Shown here in pieces: positions 34,240 to 44,999 of a stretch of DNA of 64,000 nucleotides; the stretch's first letter is position 1; the number at the start of each line of letters is the position of its first letter. A model generated the notes under the pieces. That model saw only the letters and a program-made list of their open reading frames with translations, did no database searches and was not told the DNA's origin. The position numbers and the translations under genes were made by a program. The stretch lies in contig CM041204.1 in NCBI GenBank assembly GCA_023078555.1, positions 530,923-594,922 of the forward strand. Direction: 5' to 3'. This stretch comes from Ulva prolifera (taxonomy: Eukaryota > Chlorophyta > Ulvophyceae > Ulvales > Ulvaceae).

Positions 34240-34960
34240 CGCCACACCCAAGCCGGCCTGCAGCGGCGCATGGCGCTATGTGCAACGTCTTGTCATGAGG
34301 CAGGTATCAGCATCCGTCGGCGTGGTTCCAGCATTGTCATGCTATCTCGTGTGTTCCTCAGACAGCGGCCAGGCTGAGTCCAGTGCAATACGGCACCACA
34401 CTGTATGTTATGTCAAACAATGCGCTGTGTGTGCGCTCGTAAGACGCCTGCCCATGCAATGCAGGGTGTGCTGCCCGCCACGTACATGTGCGACTTCCCA
34501 AAGCCATGTGTGCTGTCAGCACCTACGGGCTTCAAACTTGGGCTGTGCTGAAGTGGGGCTGCACGGCCCCGGCGCGACCCCTGCAGGTGGAGCCGCAAGC
34601 GTGCGTACTGTTCACCTCGACTCGCCACAGCAGGGCACGGTGCACACTCACCGCTGGTTTCTGAGTGCTGCCCGCCTCACCGTCTCGATCCTAGCAGCAC
34701 ACTCACTGCTGGTGGTGTGCTACACACTAGTCTGTCATTGCAAAGTATTGCAGTTTTGAGCCCGGACGGAGGCTGAGTGAGGAGAGCGTGTTTCGCGGTA
34801 GTGTCTACTAGTGTGCGCCGTTGAACACATGCCACTTGGCTGTCCAGCGCCGCGCGACACGCTGGGTGAATGACGATTGAATGGCAGGGGATGACTGCCT
34901 TGCGAATGCTGTGGCTCTTGTGCGGTGGGGATCTGGAGTGTGTTCTGTTGCACGGAGCAC
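34240..34960. other. Intergenic, no gene seen
   Basis: Frames on both strands without splice support or paralogous counterpart. Confidence 0.35.
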
Positions 34961-34969
34961 GCCGGTTGG

Positions 34970-35890
34970 TTTGTGTTGTCTTCCTGCGCACTTGACTGTT
35001 GCAATTGCAAAAGGTGTTGACGCCGGGCATGTGTGAAAGTAAAGCAACTGTGTATACTGTAATTTGAGTGAATCACTTTGCCATAAGAAAGTATGCATGT
35101 CCGTCAACACTGTAATATGCACTGCGGCTGAGTGCTGTAGCACATGGTCCAATGGGTTGAGGACGGATTAAAAGCTACCCCCTCCGTTTCAGGAGGTCGT
35201 GGGTTCGATTCTGCGTGCGCTTTGGGGAATCGAAACGGCCGCACGTGACCACCTCGCTTAGCACAGGAGGAGGCCCTGTGAGTTGCGTACGGTCGTCTGA
35301 GGGGGGTTTCCAGGTGGTTTACCCCTTCGGCATATGTGGTCCCGTTAATTCGGAGTTGTCAATGTCCAATAGGATACGGCTCAGTAAATTTAGATTTACT
35401 TTACTTTACACGAGGTGTTTCTGTGGCAACTGTACTGGCTGGCTCCATACCAACGGTCACATCTGGCGTGAATCCCCACGCCACTTGGCTGCGGCACAGC
35501 GTGTGCCACAGTGCAGCTTCAGGCTTTCGGGGGCTGTGTAATCTGTGCCACATCGCGCGAGTTTCTTCAATTTTAGAACAATTGCAATGAAAAAATGTGT
35601 CAGTGCAGCTGATAATCATACACAGTAGATAACCTGCACTAGCTAGCCTGCAAGCCAGTGCATTCAATACGGGTGATAGAATCTAACGAGCCGCACCTGA
35701 TCTGCAAGCATTCCTGTTCTGCAATGTTTCTGCGACTCCGAAGCATGCGTTGCAGCATGCACTGAAGTGAGCACCGGCTGCCACGATGCGGACAGCGGCA
35801 TGCACACCATGCATCTTCCAGATGCCTCCAAAGCAGCACCGGCTCTGCATGCTCTCCGCCGGACACTGCAGCACGACCAGCCCCTTGTCG
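34970..35890. repeat. Duplicated intergenic block A (with SINE inserted)
   Basis: Matches block B at 43540-44195: shared strings include TTGCAACGCCGG/TTGACGCCGG, CATACCAACGGTCACA, ACGAGCYGCAC, GATCTGCAAGC, TGCAATGTTTCTG and CAAAGCAGCAC. The only large difference is about 260 bp present here at 35148-35408. Confidence 0.75.
35148..35408 (+). mobile_element. Full-length tRNA-derived SINE
   Basis: The head has a D-arm-like GTCC-loop-GGAC, a CCTCC/GGAGG variable-arm stem and a B box, GGGTTCGATTC, as in class II tRNAs (Ser/Leu type). A body follows, and the 3' end is GATTTACTTTACTTTAC, a short tandem tail typical of SINEs. It is absent from the paralogous block at 43540-44195, giving an empty site near 43705. 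Flanks CACATGG (35141-35147) and CACGAGG (35409-35415) look like a diverged target-site duplication. Copies of the 3' part are at 1074-1152 and 2238-2316. SINEs are non-autonomous and mobilised by a LINE; the partner is not in this window as far as I can see. Confidence 0.65.
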
Positions 35891-35899
35891 CTTTTCGTT

Positions 35900-37030
35900 C
35901 AACAGTGACTATGCGGAATGATTGAAAAGCGCCAACCCCGAGGGGTGAATTGTCAACTGATGAGGATGGGATGCCTGTATAGTGCTACTTGAGTGGCAGC
36001 CTCACTCGCAACAGTCACTGCGTGTCATGCCCCAGGAACTAGCATCTCCCCATCAACGTGCACTGCTATAGTATCCTCTGTGGAGACTGTTCTTGCTGAG
36101 TCATGTGTGACATCGTACACGGTATGAAGAGGCAGCTAGCGGACCGACTTAGGCCGGATCCTAAGTAGTGTGAGCGTATCTGCATCGCTGCAAGGCTGTG
36201 CGAGTCGGAATGGAGACGGTTCAATTACCGACATGCAGTGTCCAACCACAATCCGTGTCTCTGCATGGCGATGGCGTTGCAGCCGAGGCGCCCACAGGCT
36301 CGATGCCACAGCATTTGCTTGCAGTCGCAACTTAGTTGTTCAGTGCTGCGCTACTCCGGGGCCAGCTCGATAGATTAAGTGCCAGGTCATGAGTCTGGCT
36401 ACAGTTTGGGCCCAGCTGCTTGGAGGGCAGCAGTTGCACCATCACATCGCCACAACATACACACCCATTAGATGCGTCCTAAAGCTGAATGGAGCGTCTA
36501 CGATCTGATAGGACTGTATCTACGTTCACTTGAATGGTTGCAGCGATGCTACGAGAGCTCCGAGGCGTACGTCGGACGTCCAAGACGGACAGATCGCACA
36601 ATTGCGTATACATACAACTGTGCTGAAGCTCATGCTCTGCTCCAACGCTGCTATTGTCAAATCGTAGATCAGCGTACGGCATACCACTGGCGAGTGAAGT
36701 CTGGGGTCGCGGTAAGGGCTTGGGGCGATCCGACCGGAGGCAGTCCCATGGCATACAGCTGATTCCGCAAGCCCGCTTCTTGGCGTGGATATCCTCTCTC
36801 TGAGGTTTTTCCGGTGTCTCAGACACGATGCGCTCCCGAACTCGCTTTCAGCTCCGAGCTGTCACGCGATTCCAACATACGAAGCTCCGAGCTGTTTTCC
36901 AAGATCGAACAAGACCACGAGGCTGCCGTGGTGCTCAGACGACATAGCGTTGAGTGGCTGCGCTTTCGCGCGCTGCCACGACCGTCAGGCATGGCAATGG
37001 AGCACAACGTGTGTTCAGGGCTTCACGCAC
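35900..37030. repeat. Duplicated upstream block, unit of copy 3
   Basis: The stretch from 36472 matches 40230 onwards: both begin ATGCGTCCTRAAGC and read MRPKAEWSVYDLIGLYL / MRPEASTWRVDDLMLLFL. The following TGGCR, GATCCGACCGG/CACCCGACCGG and CAGAYACGATGC strings also agree. Both lie about 740 bp before the ATG of an array copy. Whether the MRPxA frame is a gene is unclear; frames diverge quickly. Confidence 0.45.
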
Positions 37031-37040
37031 GCTGTGCATG

Positions 37041-37053
37041 TGTCTACAGGCGC
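37041..37053 (+). promoter_or_regulatory. TGTCTACAGGCGC motif before copy 3
   Basis: Single perfect copy 181 bp before the ATG of copy 3. Confidence 0.5.
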
Positions 37054-37221
37054 AGCGGCGGTTCGAGGTCTGAAGGATCAAGCATAGGCCTGGCTGCAGC
37101 ATGGCAGGTCAACCAGCGCAAGTTGCCCAGACGCTTTCTAAAAGGTATTTGTGCAGACACATGTTGTGTGCAACGCTTTTTGCGCAGCAAGTTTTGAGCT
37201 GGGCCTGATGATACGTACACC

Positions 37222-39317
37222 ATGCACCGATGTGTGCGTATCATCGACGAGCAGGGGCGAAACATGCTCCCTGCAGGAAATAGAATTGTGCAGATTTCCG
37301 ATGCAGAGTCGTTTAGAGATGTGCTTAACAAAGTTGTTCCGGAAACCCACTTGCGCGTCAACAGCGTGCAGCTGACGTCCACAGCCAGTGCACAGGCCGA
37401 AGACACAAGCGACACGCAGAATGTGGACGCGAATGTTCAGGATCTGCTTCAGCTCGTTGAAGAAAGCCAAGGCTGCAAACCACGAATAATCACGTACATC
37501 GTGGATCGTACCCCTCGAAATTCGGAACGACCAGCTGCCCGTGTCAGTCCTCCACGAACGCAAGCAGATTCTGACGACGTAGTGATAGTGGACGTAAAAG
37601 CGGCTCGTGCACATGCATCTAGCCAAGCTCCAGGTCTATGCAATGACGTCGAGCCTGGCACAGCGGGAATCCCAGCTGGTGACCAGCCTCCTCGAAAGCA
37701 GCCATTGCACAGCCATCAATCACAGTTGTCGCTGAAGTCGCGGGCCACTGCTGACACCGATGCTCCAGCCGAACAGGCAAGCCAAGGGTGTGTATCTCGG
37801 CAGCTGTATGCATGCATGGCCTGTCGTGCTATGGCAGCTTCACCTCAAACGCCATTCGCCTCCGTGCGCCGCAGTCACTTTGCCTGTGCATGCTCACCGC
37901 ACTCATGTATGACGTACATGCTGCTATGCTCCTTTGCGCACCGCTGCGCACCGCTGCGCACATCGTGTGTGATGATGTCATCACTCTGTACCTCAACATA
38001 ATACGCATCGTTGCCACGGTATGCCATGTGGCATATATATCTGCAAAACGGACAGCTTGCCTGTTGCCTGCAGCACCGGCAGCCGCAAGGACGAGGAGGC
38101 AGTCCACCTCCAAGGATCAGTCTTGGTCAGCCTGTGCAAGTTGTCTGCAGCAGCTGCTGTGCGAGGCAGGCAGGGGCAAGGGCAAGGCACATTGGCACCC
38201 GGCAGCCGGCGACGTGGAAGAGAGTCTACCGACGTGCGCGCTGGGCAGCACCGGTGCGGTGCAGACATCGGCAGCGCAGGCCAGAGCTCCCCGAAGCAAG
38301 CGAAGGCCTCCTCCCCCGCCCGTGGTGCTACCCCACCCACAAAGCATGCGCGCGTCGACGCGGGGCCGCACCTGGCCGCGGGGCCGAGCATGCCACCCCC
38401 CCTAGATCCCCCGCCCTCCGCCCCAGGCCTCCAAACTCAGAAGACGCCGAAGAAGAACCCCAAGGATGCGCGGCCGCATCTGTCGCTGCTGTGTACATAT
38501 GTCAAGGATAGCTTCTGGTTCGCGGCGACTTCGAAAGAGCGTGCTCGGCTGAGATTCAAGACGTTACGGGCCGAGCTTGCGGCCGCAGCGGATGTGTGCT
38601 GTGAGAGCTGGCAACCAAGCCCTGCCTCCGTGGTGTTGATAGGCGAGCATACGTTTGCGCCGGACACCGGGTTGAGTGATCACGCGAAGCAGCAGAAGCT
38701 GTACGCGGCGATGTCATTGGTGAGGAGTGGGGAGGTGAGTATCTTGGTCACCAAACGTACGGTGCCGTGATTCGACACCAGCAGTGTCAGAGCAGAGTTT
38801 GAGCTTCAGCACAGCTGTGTGCATACGCAGATCGCGCGATCAACCCGTCTTGGCCGCCTCGGAGCTCGTCGTAGCGTACCCTGGTGGCCTTGACTGTCGA
38901 CCTCCAACTGGCGCTGTCTGTCCAGCCCGCCACCACTGTCACAGGCTACATGTGTGGCATGTATCTCGCTTGTGCTTGTGTGACGCCGCGCCTTCAATGA
39001 TTTGCGAGTGTAGTTGCCCCAGGAGAGTCACTGAGCCAACAACGATCTGGAGAAGCCAGTGATAATGGGACCGTGTGCAGGTGAAATTCGCCTTCCCGTA
39101 CGGAGTCGTGAAGATCGTGACAAAGTTGCCCGGTCGGAGGGAGGGGCAAAAGACCGAATGGCTCATGTGGCGCCTACCCAATGGCAAGGCCGCGGCTGTT
39201 GAGGAGGCACACCGCCGCATGGTGGCCTTCTGCAACGCAGATCCGAGTGCCCTGCGCTGCCAAGCCGCCACTGCCCATGCCGATCAGCGAGCCCTCGTGC
39301 ACGCTCCTTCCCAGTAG
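37222..39317 (+). CDS. Array copy 3, intact three-exon gene
   Basis: Exon 1 37222-37787, exon 2 38074-38734, exon 3 39081-39317, joined 487 aa. Intron 1 (286 bp, phase 2): CAAGG|GTGTGT ... gcctgcag|C. Intron 2 (346 bp, phase 0): GAG|GTGAGT ... gtgtgcag|GTG. Residues 1 to about 95 form the N-terminal domain (MHRCVRIIDEQGRNMLPAGN; ends RIITYIVD), with strand-strand-helix-strand-helix-strand order by eye. Residues about 100-330 are a Ser/Pro/Ala/Gln linker with QSSPKQAKASSP and KHARVD basic patches. Residues about 335-487 are the C-terminal domain: SFWF, an RLRFKTLRAEL helix, ESWQPSPASVVLIGEH, KQQKLYAAM, then VKFAFPYGVVKIV, EWLMWRLPNGKAAA and AHRRMVAF. TAG stop after HAPSQ. Basic patches suggest a nuclear location; molecular function unknown. 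Confidence 0.8.
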
Positions 39318-39319
39318 CA

Positions 39320-40760
39320 CCCGCAGATGTGGTGGGTTTGCATTGTTGTGGTGGACGGGTGGTGCATGTGCGACATGCCAAAAGTGGCGACGCACATCGC
39401 ACGACTAGCCAAACCTACGCTGTGCGGACTCGAATTGCTGAATCTGGATGTTTGAAAATAGTATCGTCTCATGCCGACGTCCAGCGTGGTGACTGTGTGA
39501 AACATGCGGAGCGAATGCAAATTTACTCGACCTTGTTTCGAGAGGACATCCACAGCTGAATGAGACCACGTGCCGACACATATTCTAGCTTACACGGTTG
39601 TGCTGCCGTGCCACGAGACTGTGCTGTGAGAGAGAACATGTGCTGTGACAGATGATGTAGCACTATTGCTACCGGGTCTATTCCGGCTTGATGGAGTGCA
39701 GGCCCGAAGGCTACCGCCAAGTGTTACGAGGTGGTGCACGCCATTGTCCACAGTTGTATTTGAGTGAACTTAATTCACCATTCCCCACTAGCGCAGCTGC
39801 AGGAGGGCGCCACAGCAGTGCCTCTAGCGGCTATGGCAGCTTCACCAGACGCACAGCTGTAGCAGAGCCCACACCTTAGCCCAATGCTCAGCTTGAATTG
39901 CGACACAGGCCGTGTCAAGGTCGCCAGATCGTGCAATCCGTTCATGTAGACGGCATACGCTAGCGCAAGCCCAAACACGCCAGCATTCGGTGTCGGTGAC
40001 ACAATTTCAATAGCAACAGTGAATTCCCAGAGCTCTTGCTCTGCAAGGACCCTGTGCTTCCACAGACCGAATCACGGCTGCGGAGGTGAGCTCAAGAGGA
40101 CAAGCCGCGTGGACATTGTCCGGTCAACACAGTCGCCGGAATCGGTCTGAGCGGACATAGCTGCGTGGAAGTAGCTGCGTGGAAATAGCAGTTGCCCTGA
40201 CACGCTACCGCAGCATACACATCCTTAAGATGCGTCCTGAAGCGTCCACGTGGCGCGTCGATGATCTAATGCTTCTGTTTCTATGTGCACAGGGAGGGCT
40301 CCTGCGTCCAGGCGGCCAAGACGGACAGCCAGCGCCACTGTGTATGAAGCCAGTTGTGGTAAAGTTCAGACCATGCGTTGAGACTGCGAGTATCAGATAA
40401 CTGAAAAGCGTCTGGCATGCCTCTGCGGAGTCAAAGCTCGGCTGGAGGTAGAGGCTTGGACCACCCGACCGGGAGCACTCCCAAGGGTCCCAGGTGATTG
40501 CAGCAACGCGCTTATGGATGAGGCTATCTTTTACATGAGCATTTGCGGGTGACTCAGATACGATGCCCACCCAATTGCGCTTTCAGATGGCTGTCATTCG
40601 ATCCAGGCCCGGCATACACAGCTGCTTCCGAGGAACAACGAGGCTGAAGCGGCATTACATGCGATGTATCTTTGAGCGGCTTCACGCTTATCGTGTTCTG
40701 CTAGGTGCGTCACGCATGGCTGTGGAGCCCATCGCTCGGTCATGTCCACATGCATATGCG
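39320..40760. other. Intergenic, copies 3-4
   Basis: From about 40230 it repeats the upstream block of copy 3 (see 35900-37030). Otherwise only short frames; nothing else supportable. Confidence 0.4.
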
Positions 40761-40769
40761 CGTTGTGCA

Positions 40770-40782
40770 TGTCTACAAGCGC
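40770..40782 (+). promoter_or_regulatory. TGTCTACAAGCGC motif before copy 4
   Basis: One mismatch to the consensus (A for G at position 9), 189 bp before the ATG of copy 4. Confidence 0.5.
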
Positions 40783-40958
40783 AGCGACGATCGGAGATCT
40801 GAGTTCGCGGTCTAGATACAGACAGCACCGCAGGGCATTTAGCGCAAATCGCCTAGAAGTGGCAAGGAATTCTTTCTGCAAAATTTGTAGCATGCAGCAT
40901 ATTTCGTGGAGCAAGTTGTGAGCGGGGTCTGTTCAGACAGCACACGATGCAAGCTACG

Positions 40959-43002
40959 ATGCATCGATGTGTGCGCATTATTGACGAGCACGGGAGCAAC
41001 ATGCTTCCTGCAGGCAATAGAATAGTGCAGATTTCCGACGTAGAGTCCTTCAAAGATGTCCTCAACAAAGTCGTCCCGGAGTCCAGCTTGCGCGTCAGCT
41101 GCGTGCAGCTGACGTCCACAGCCAGTGCACAGGTGAGAGACGCAAGCGACACGCAGGATGTGGACGCGAATGTCCAGGACCTCCTTCAGTTCGTTGAGGA
41201 CAGCCAAGGTTACAAGCCGCGGATCCTCACGTACATCGTGGCTGATTGTGCTGAACAGCTGGAGCCAGTAGCTGCGCATGTCAATCCTCCACCAACGCAA
41301 ACGAGTTCAGACGATGTAGTGGTGGTAGACCTCGAAGTGGGTCAGGCGTGTCCAACGAGTCCCTGTACAGCTCAAGGCAATGACACCGAAAAGGGCCCAT
41401 GGGCTGCAGCGGGGAGCCCTTGTGAACAGACTCTTCAACGGAGGCCAACACAAAGCCCCCAAACCCAGTCTTCACTGAATTCGAGTGCCGCTGGTGATAC
41501 CAACAATCAAAGAAAAGGGGCAGGCCAAGAGTGCGCCTCTTGACAACTGTATGCATGCATGCCCTGCAGCGATGGTGTCCCGCTCCAATGTCCATCCCAT
41601 CACACCGCAAAAATCTCTGCTTCACTTTCTCTGCGCCACGTCACATTGGTCCTGAAGAACATTTAGAGCACAATCGCATTCACAATGCAGGCGTCGCAGT
41701 CACACTGGTCATTGCATAGCCATTGTGCATGGTCATCCCAGCGTTTTTTTTGGTCCCTTGTTTTTTCTTCGCTCCGGCGGATGTTGACCATGCATACCGA
41801 AATGGTCATCCCAGCCTTCTGTGCTCCCTTGCGCACGCATCGACAGGGCTGAGCAACTGCAGGATCGTGTGCCGCGAGGAGGGCAAGGCAGGCCACCTAA
41901 AGGGATCGATGTTAGGCAGCCTGTGCAAGGCTTCTGCAGCGGCTGCTCTGCGAGGCAAGCAGCAGCTGGGCGAAGGCGCCGCGGCATCTGACAGCTGGCG
42001 CTCGGACAGAGATGCTGCCGGCGTGCACAGGGGGCGGAAGCGGTGTGTCTCATGCGTCGGCAGCGCGGGCTGCAGCCCCCCAAGGCCAGCCAAGGCCTCT
42101 TCCACGGGCCCCGGCGCCGATGAGGCATCGCAGCTGGGGCCAACCGTCCCACCCATCAGGCCGTCCCAAATCTCGTCCACAGCGCTCCCAAGCCCCGCTT
42201 TGGCGACACAGAGGCTTGACAAAGCTCTCACCTCTCCGGCAGCATCACATCTCTGCGTCGAGGAAAGCACGTGGTTCGAAGGGAGTGCGAGGCCGCGTAA
42301 TCTGTGTTCCTTCAAGCCCATGCGGGACGTGCTTGCATCCGTGGCTGCAGCGGATGTGTGCTCTGTGGGCCGGCAGGCCAGCGCGGAGTCCTTGGTGATG
42401 GTAGACGCGCATTGGTTTGTGCGTGGCGGCAATTTCAGTCAGCAAGAGAAGCATAAGAAACTGCTACCGAAAATGAAGTCCGTTTTGGAAGGCAAGGTGG
42501 GTACTGTTGAACTTTGTCATAATGGTTTTTGACTGTTAAGTGGAGGTGTCTGGTCACGACTGCTGGCCACTTGGTTTGCAATTGTGCAGTCCACCTGACT
42601 CGCGTGTGTGTTGTGGGGGGGTACGCTGCGGGGGCCTGCAGGTTTGGTTGTTCATTGTCAGGTCATGAGGGTGGCAGCCTCAAGAGAACCACTGAGACTC
42701 CGACGAGCGGTATCCAGCAGCAAAGGTGCGATTGTGTCCAGGTGAGATTCACCTTCCCCTTTGGAGTCGTGGCGATCTTACCAACGCCTGCCCAGCCTGA
42801 TGGCAGTTCTCATCAATTACAGCGATGCCGGCTGCGGAAGGAGTGGTTCATGTGGCGCCTGCCCGACGGCGAGGCCGCGGCTGTTGAGGAGGCACACCAC
42901 CGCATGGTGGCCTTCTTCGAGGCAGATCTGTGCAACCTGCGCCGCCTAGCCGCCGCTGCCCGTGCCGAGCGTCGAGCCCTCGCGCGCGATTCCTCTGCGT
43001 AG
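40959..43002 (+). CDS. Array copy 4, intact three-exon gene
   Basis: Exon 1 40959-41530, exon 2 41863-42496, exon 3 42742-43002, joined 488 aa. Intron 1 (332 bp, phase 2): CAAGA|GTGCGC ... aactgcag|G. Intron 2 (245 bp, phase 0): AAG|GTGGGT ... gtgtccag|GTG. An in-frame ATG at 40947 would add four residues; I prefer 40959 because MHRCVR is the shared start. The N-terminal domain is very close to copies 3 and 5 (ISDVESFKDVLNKVVPES; ILTYIV). Exon 2 has the PPRPAKASS patch and a full C-terminal first half (LCVEESTWFEG, FKPMRDVLASVAAADVC, AESLVMVDAHWF, KHKKLLPKM). Exon 3: VRFTFPFGVVAIL...RKEWFMWRLPDGEAAA...AHHRMVAFFEADL. The REC of donors, acceptors and stop position (TAG after DSSA) fits a working gene. 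Confidence 0.8.
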
Positions 43003-43539
43003 CGCCGCCACGCAGGGCGAACGAGCAGCAAAGCCTCACCTACGAGCCCACTGATTACAATGATGCCTGTTCTGTACAGTAAATATGGATCTCCGTGTGC
43101 GTGCATTCAATGCACAGTACATGTCAGAGTTCCGGCCTATGTGAGCATCAGAATGACTGGAGGGCACACTTGACACGAGGGCTGTGAACAGCCGCCTGGC
43201 GATGGCTCAGCCGCCTGCTGAGGGCATGTGGATATTCTGGAATGTTGAGGCTTATGCTGCACTGATCTTGGACTGGTTGAATGCTGCAGCCTGTCTTGGC
43301 CGCCGCTGCGGTGATGGGTTGGGTGATCCTGGATGTTTCTCTTATGGTGGATGGTTGTAGAATCACCAGCTGGTGTACAATACAAAAGTGGCATCGCACA
43401 ACCGAGTCTGTGCACAATTTTATCGAGGGCGGGGTCGTGCAGGCCTACTCCGCTTCACGTTTCTGGTTATTGTCACCTGATGTTGCACTTTGATGTCGTC
43501 AAGTCTGGCGTGTGGTGGTTACCCGGAGCGTGACGCGTG

Positions 43540-44195
43540 ACGATTTGTTTGTGTGGTCTTCTGGCACACTTGCTTGTTGCAACGCCGGGGGTGTGCGAAA
43601 GCAGAGCAACTGTGCAAACTTCATGTTGAGTGCACCATTTCTCTTCTCGAGAATATTCATGTCTGTAAACAATGTAATACGGACTGCGGCCAAGTGCTAC
43701 AGCGCATGAGGTTCCACAGTGCTTCAGTTGCAACTGTAGTGGCTGGATTCATACCAACGGTCACAGCCAGCCCAACTCCCAACAGCGGTTGAGTAACGTT
43801 GGCCACAGCGCAGCATGTGCCACAGCGCAGCATGTGCCACAGCGCAGGTGGCCGTGTGCCACAGCGCAGGTGGGACTCTTCCTTGGGCTGCGTAGTCTAG
43901 ATCTGTGCCACATCGTGCGCCAGATGACCTGCACTAGCTAGCTGTAGAGCCGGTGCATTCAATACGGATGACACGTGCACAACCTAACGAGCTGCACTTG
44001 ATCTGCAAGCGTTCTTGCACTGCAATGTTTCTGTGACTCCAAAGCATGCATTGCAGCATGTACCGAAGTGAGCACAGGCTGCCGTGACTCGAACAGCGGC
44101 ATGCACACCACGCATCTGCCAGATGTGTCCAAAGCAGCACTGGCTCTGCATGCTCACCGGACACCGCAGCACAACCAGCCCCTCGTGCCCTCAGG
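43540..44195. repeat. Duplicated intergenic block B (empty site)
   Basis: Counterpart of block A (34970-35890) without the SINE. It contains a short tandem array of GTGCCACAGCGCAG-like units at about 43800-43875, four to five copies, absent or reduced to one or two in block A. Confidence 0.7.
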
Positions 44196-44254
44196 GTGTG
44201 CAGCATTTCCATACATGCAAGGTAGCCGCTGAGCTGACCCACAGCATTCATATG

Positions 44255-44407
44255 ATCCAGCATTGTAGCCATGAGTGCCGCTTTCACCCTCGCCGCCTCT
44301 TCCATAGCCACCCTCACCGCCATGGATACCCTCCCCAGGCGCCTGGTACTCGTTGCCCTCCTCGGTCACGGCCGCGTAGGAGGCCCCATCCCCGGCCGCG
44401 TAGGAAG

Positions 44408-44446
<39 letters not shown>

Positions 44447-44460
44447 CCTTCCTCCCTCTG
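44255..44460 (-). pseudogene. Relic of the Gly/Tyr-rich gene tail, with C38 run
   Basis: Read on the reverse strand: poly-Gly from the C run at 44408-44445, then ASYAA, AAVTEEGNEYQAPGEG, GGEGGYGRGGEGE and YNAGSYE. This matches the end of the gene at 55827-57277 (ASYQAEE, AAATEEGNEYETPSGEG, GGEGEY, YNTGSYE). The stop after SYE is lost and no upstream exon is attached. The 38-base homopolymer presumably grew from GGN glycine codons. Confidence 0.65.
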
Positions 44461-44695
44461 CCGGTCGAAGCCCGCCACAAGCACGGGCATGATGACCTGG
44501 TCATTTCCCTAGACTGCATGCACCACAACACCTGTACATACGATAGGGCTGCGTCCGGCGTCATGCCCCCTGTGCAATGCCACGCGCTCGCTACACATTG
44601 TTTGTAAGCAGCGCATCGCATGTGCAGGCAAGCTACCACTCGGGCACCGACGCCACTACCCGCTCCATTCGCGGCCGCAGGCCTGAGACCCTCGT

Positions 44696-44998
44696 GTGTG
44701 GAACAGCTGCCAGAATGCCGCGGAAGAGGCGGGGCTGAATGCTCCCAGCCCCATGGCCGCGTCTGCGGTGGCCGGCATGGACACCGTGGCGCAATGCATG
44801 CCGGCCCAGCAGCGCAGATGCATGTGTAGGACACCGTTGGGACGACCCCCCCCCAAAGCTGGCAAGTGCTGGCGCATGCATACGGTGCACAACACGCTCT
44901 GCCGCTGCGAAGTCAGAGTTCAGGGTCGCTTGGCTCAGTGTGAGCTGCACAGTTGCCCAGGCGGTGGCCATGCAGGGGGGCATGCATTGTTGGGCTGA
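44696..44998 (+). CDS. Cys/His-rich hypothetical frame, duplicated at 50.4 kb
   Basis: A 100-codon frame whose second half (PPPKAGKCWRMHTVHNTLC, then RVQGRLAQCELHSCPGGGHA) aligns with the frame at 50393-50800 (SPPEAAECLSTHTVCSKTCC, LPGQLDECELHSDPGGGHV). Conserved Cys, His and the CELHS-x-PGGGH string suggest a metal-binding or disulfide-linked peptide. It lies in the block duplicated between copies 4-5 and 5-6. Initiation and any introns are uncertain. Confidence 0.35.
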   Translation: MWNSCQNAAEEAGLNAPSPMAASAVAGMDTVAQCMPAQQRRCMCRTPLGRPPPKAGKCWRMHTVHNTLCRCEVRVQGRLAQCELHSCPGGGHAGGHALLG

Positions 44999-44999
44999 T

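Noticed and set aside
35148..35225. Functional tRNA gene (Ser/Leu type)
   Set aside because: The T-stem is mispaired and no acceptor stem can be drawn; the 3' body and tail mark it as a SINE.
43800..43875. CRISPR-like array
   Set aside because: Units are ~14-20 bp, nearly contiguous, without uniform spacers; a simple tandem repeat in eukaryotic DNA.
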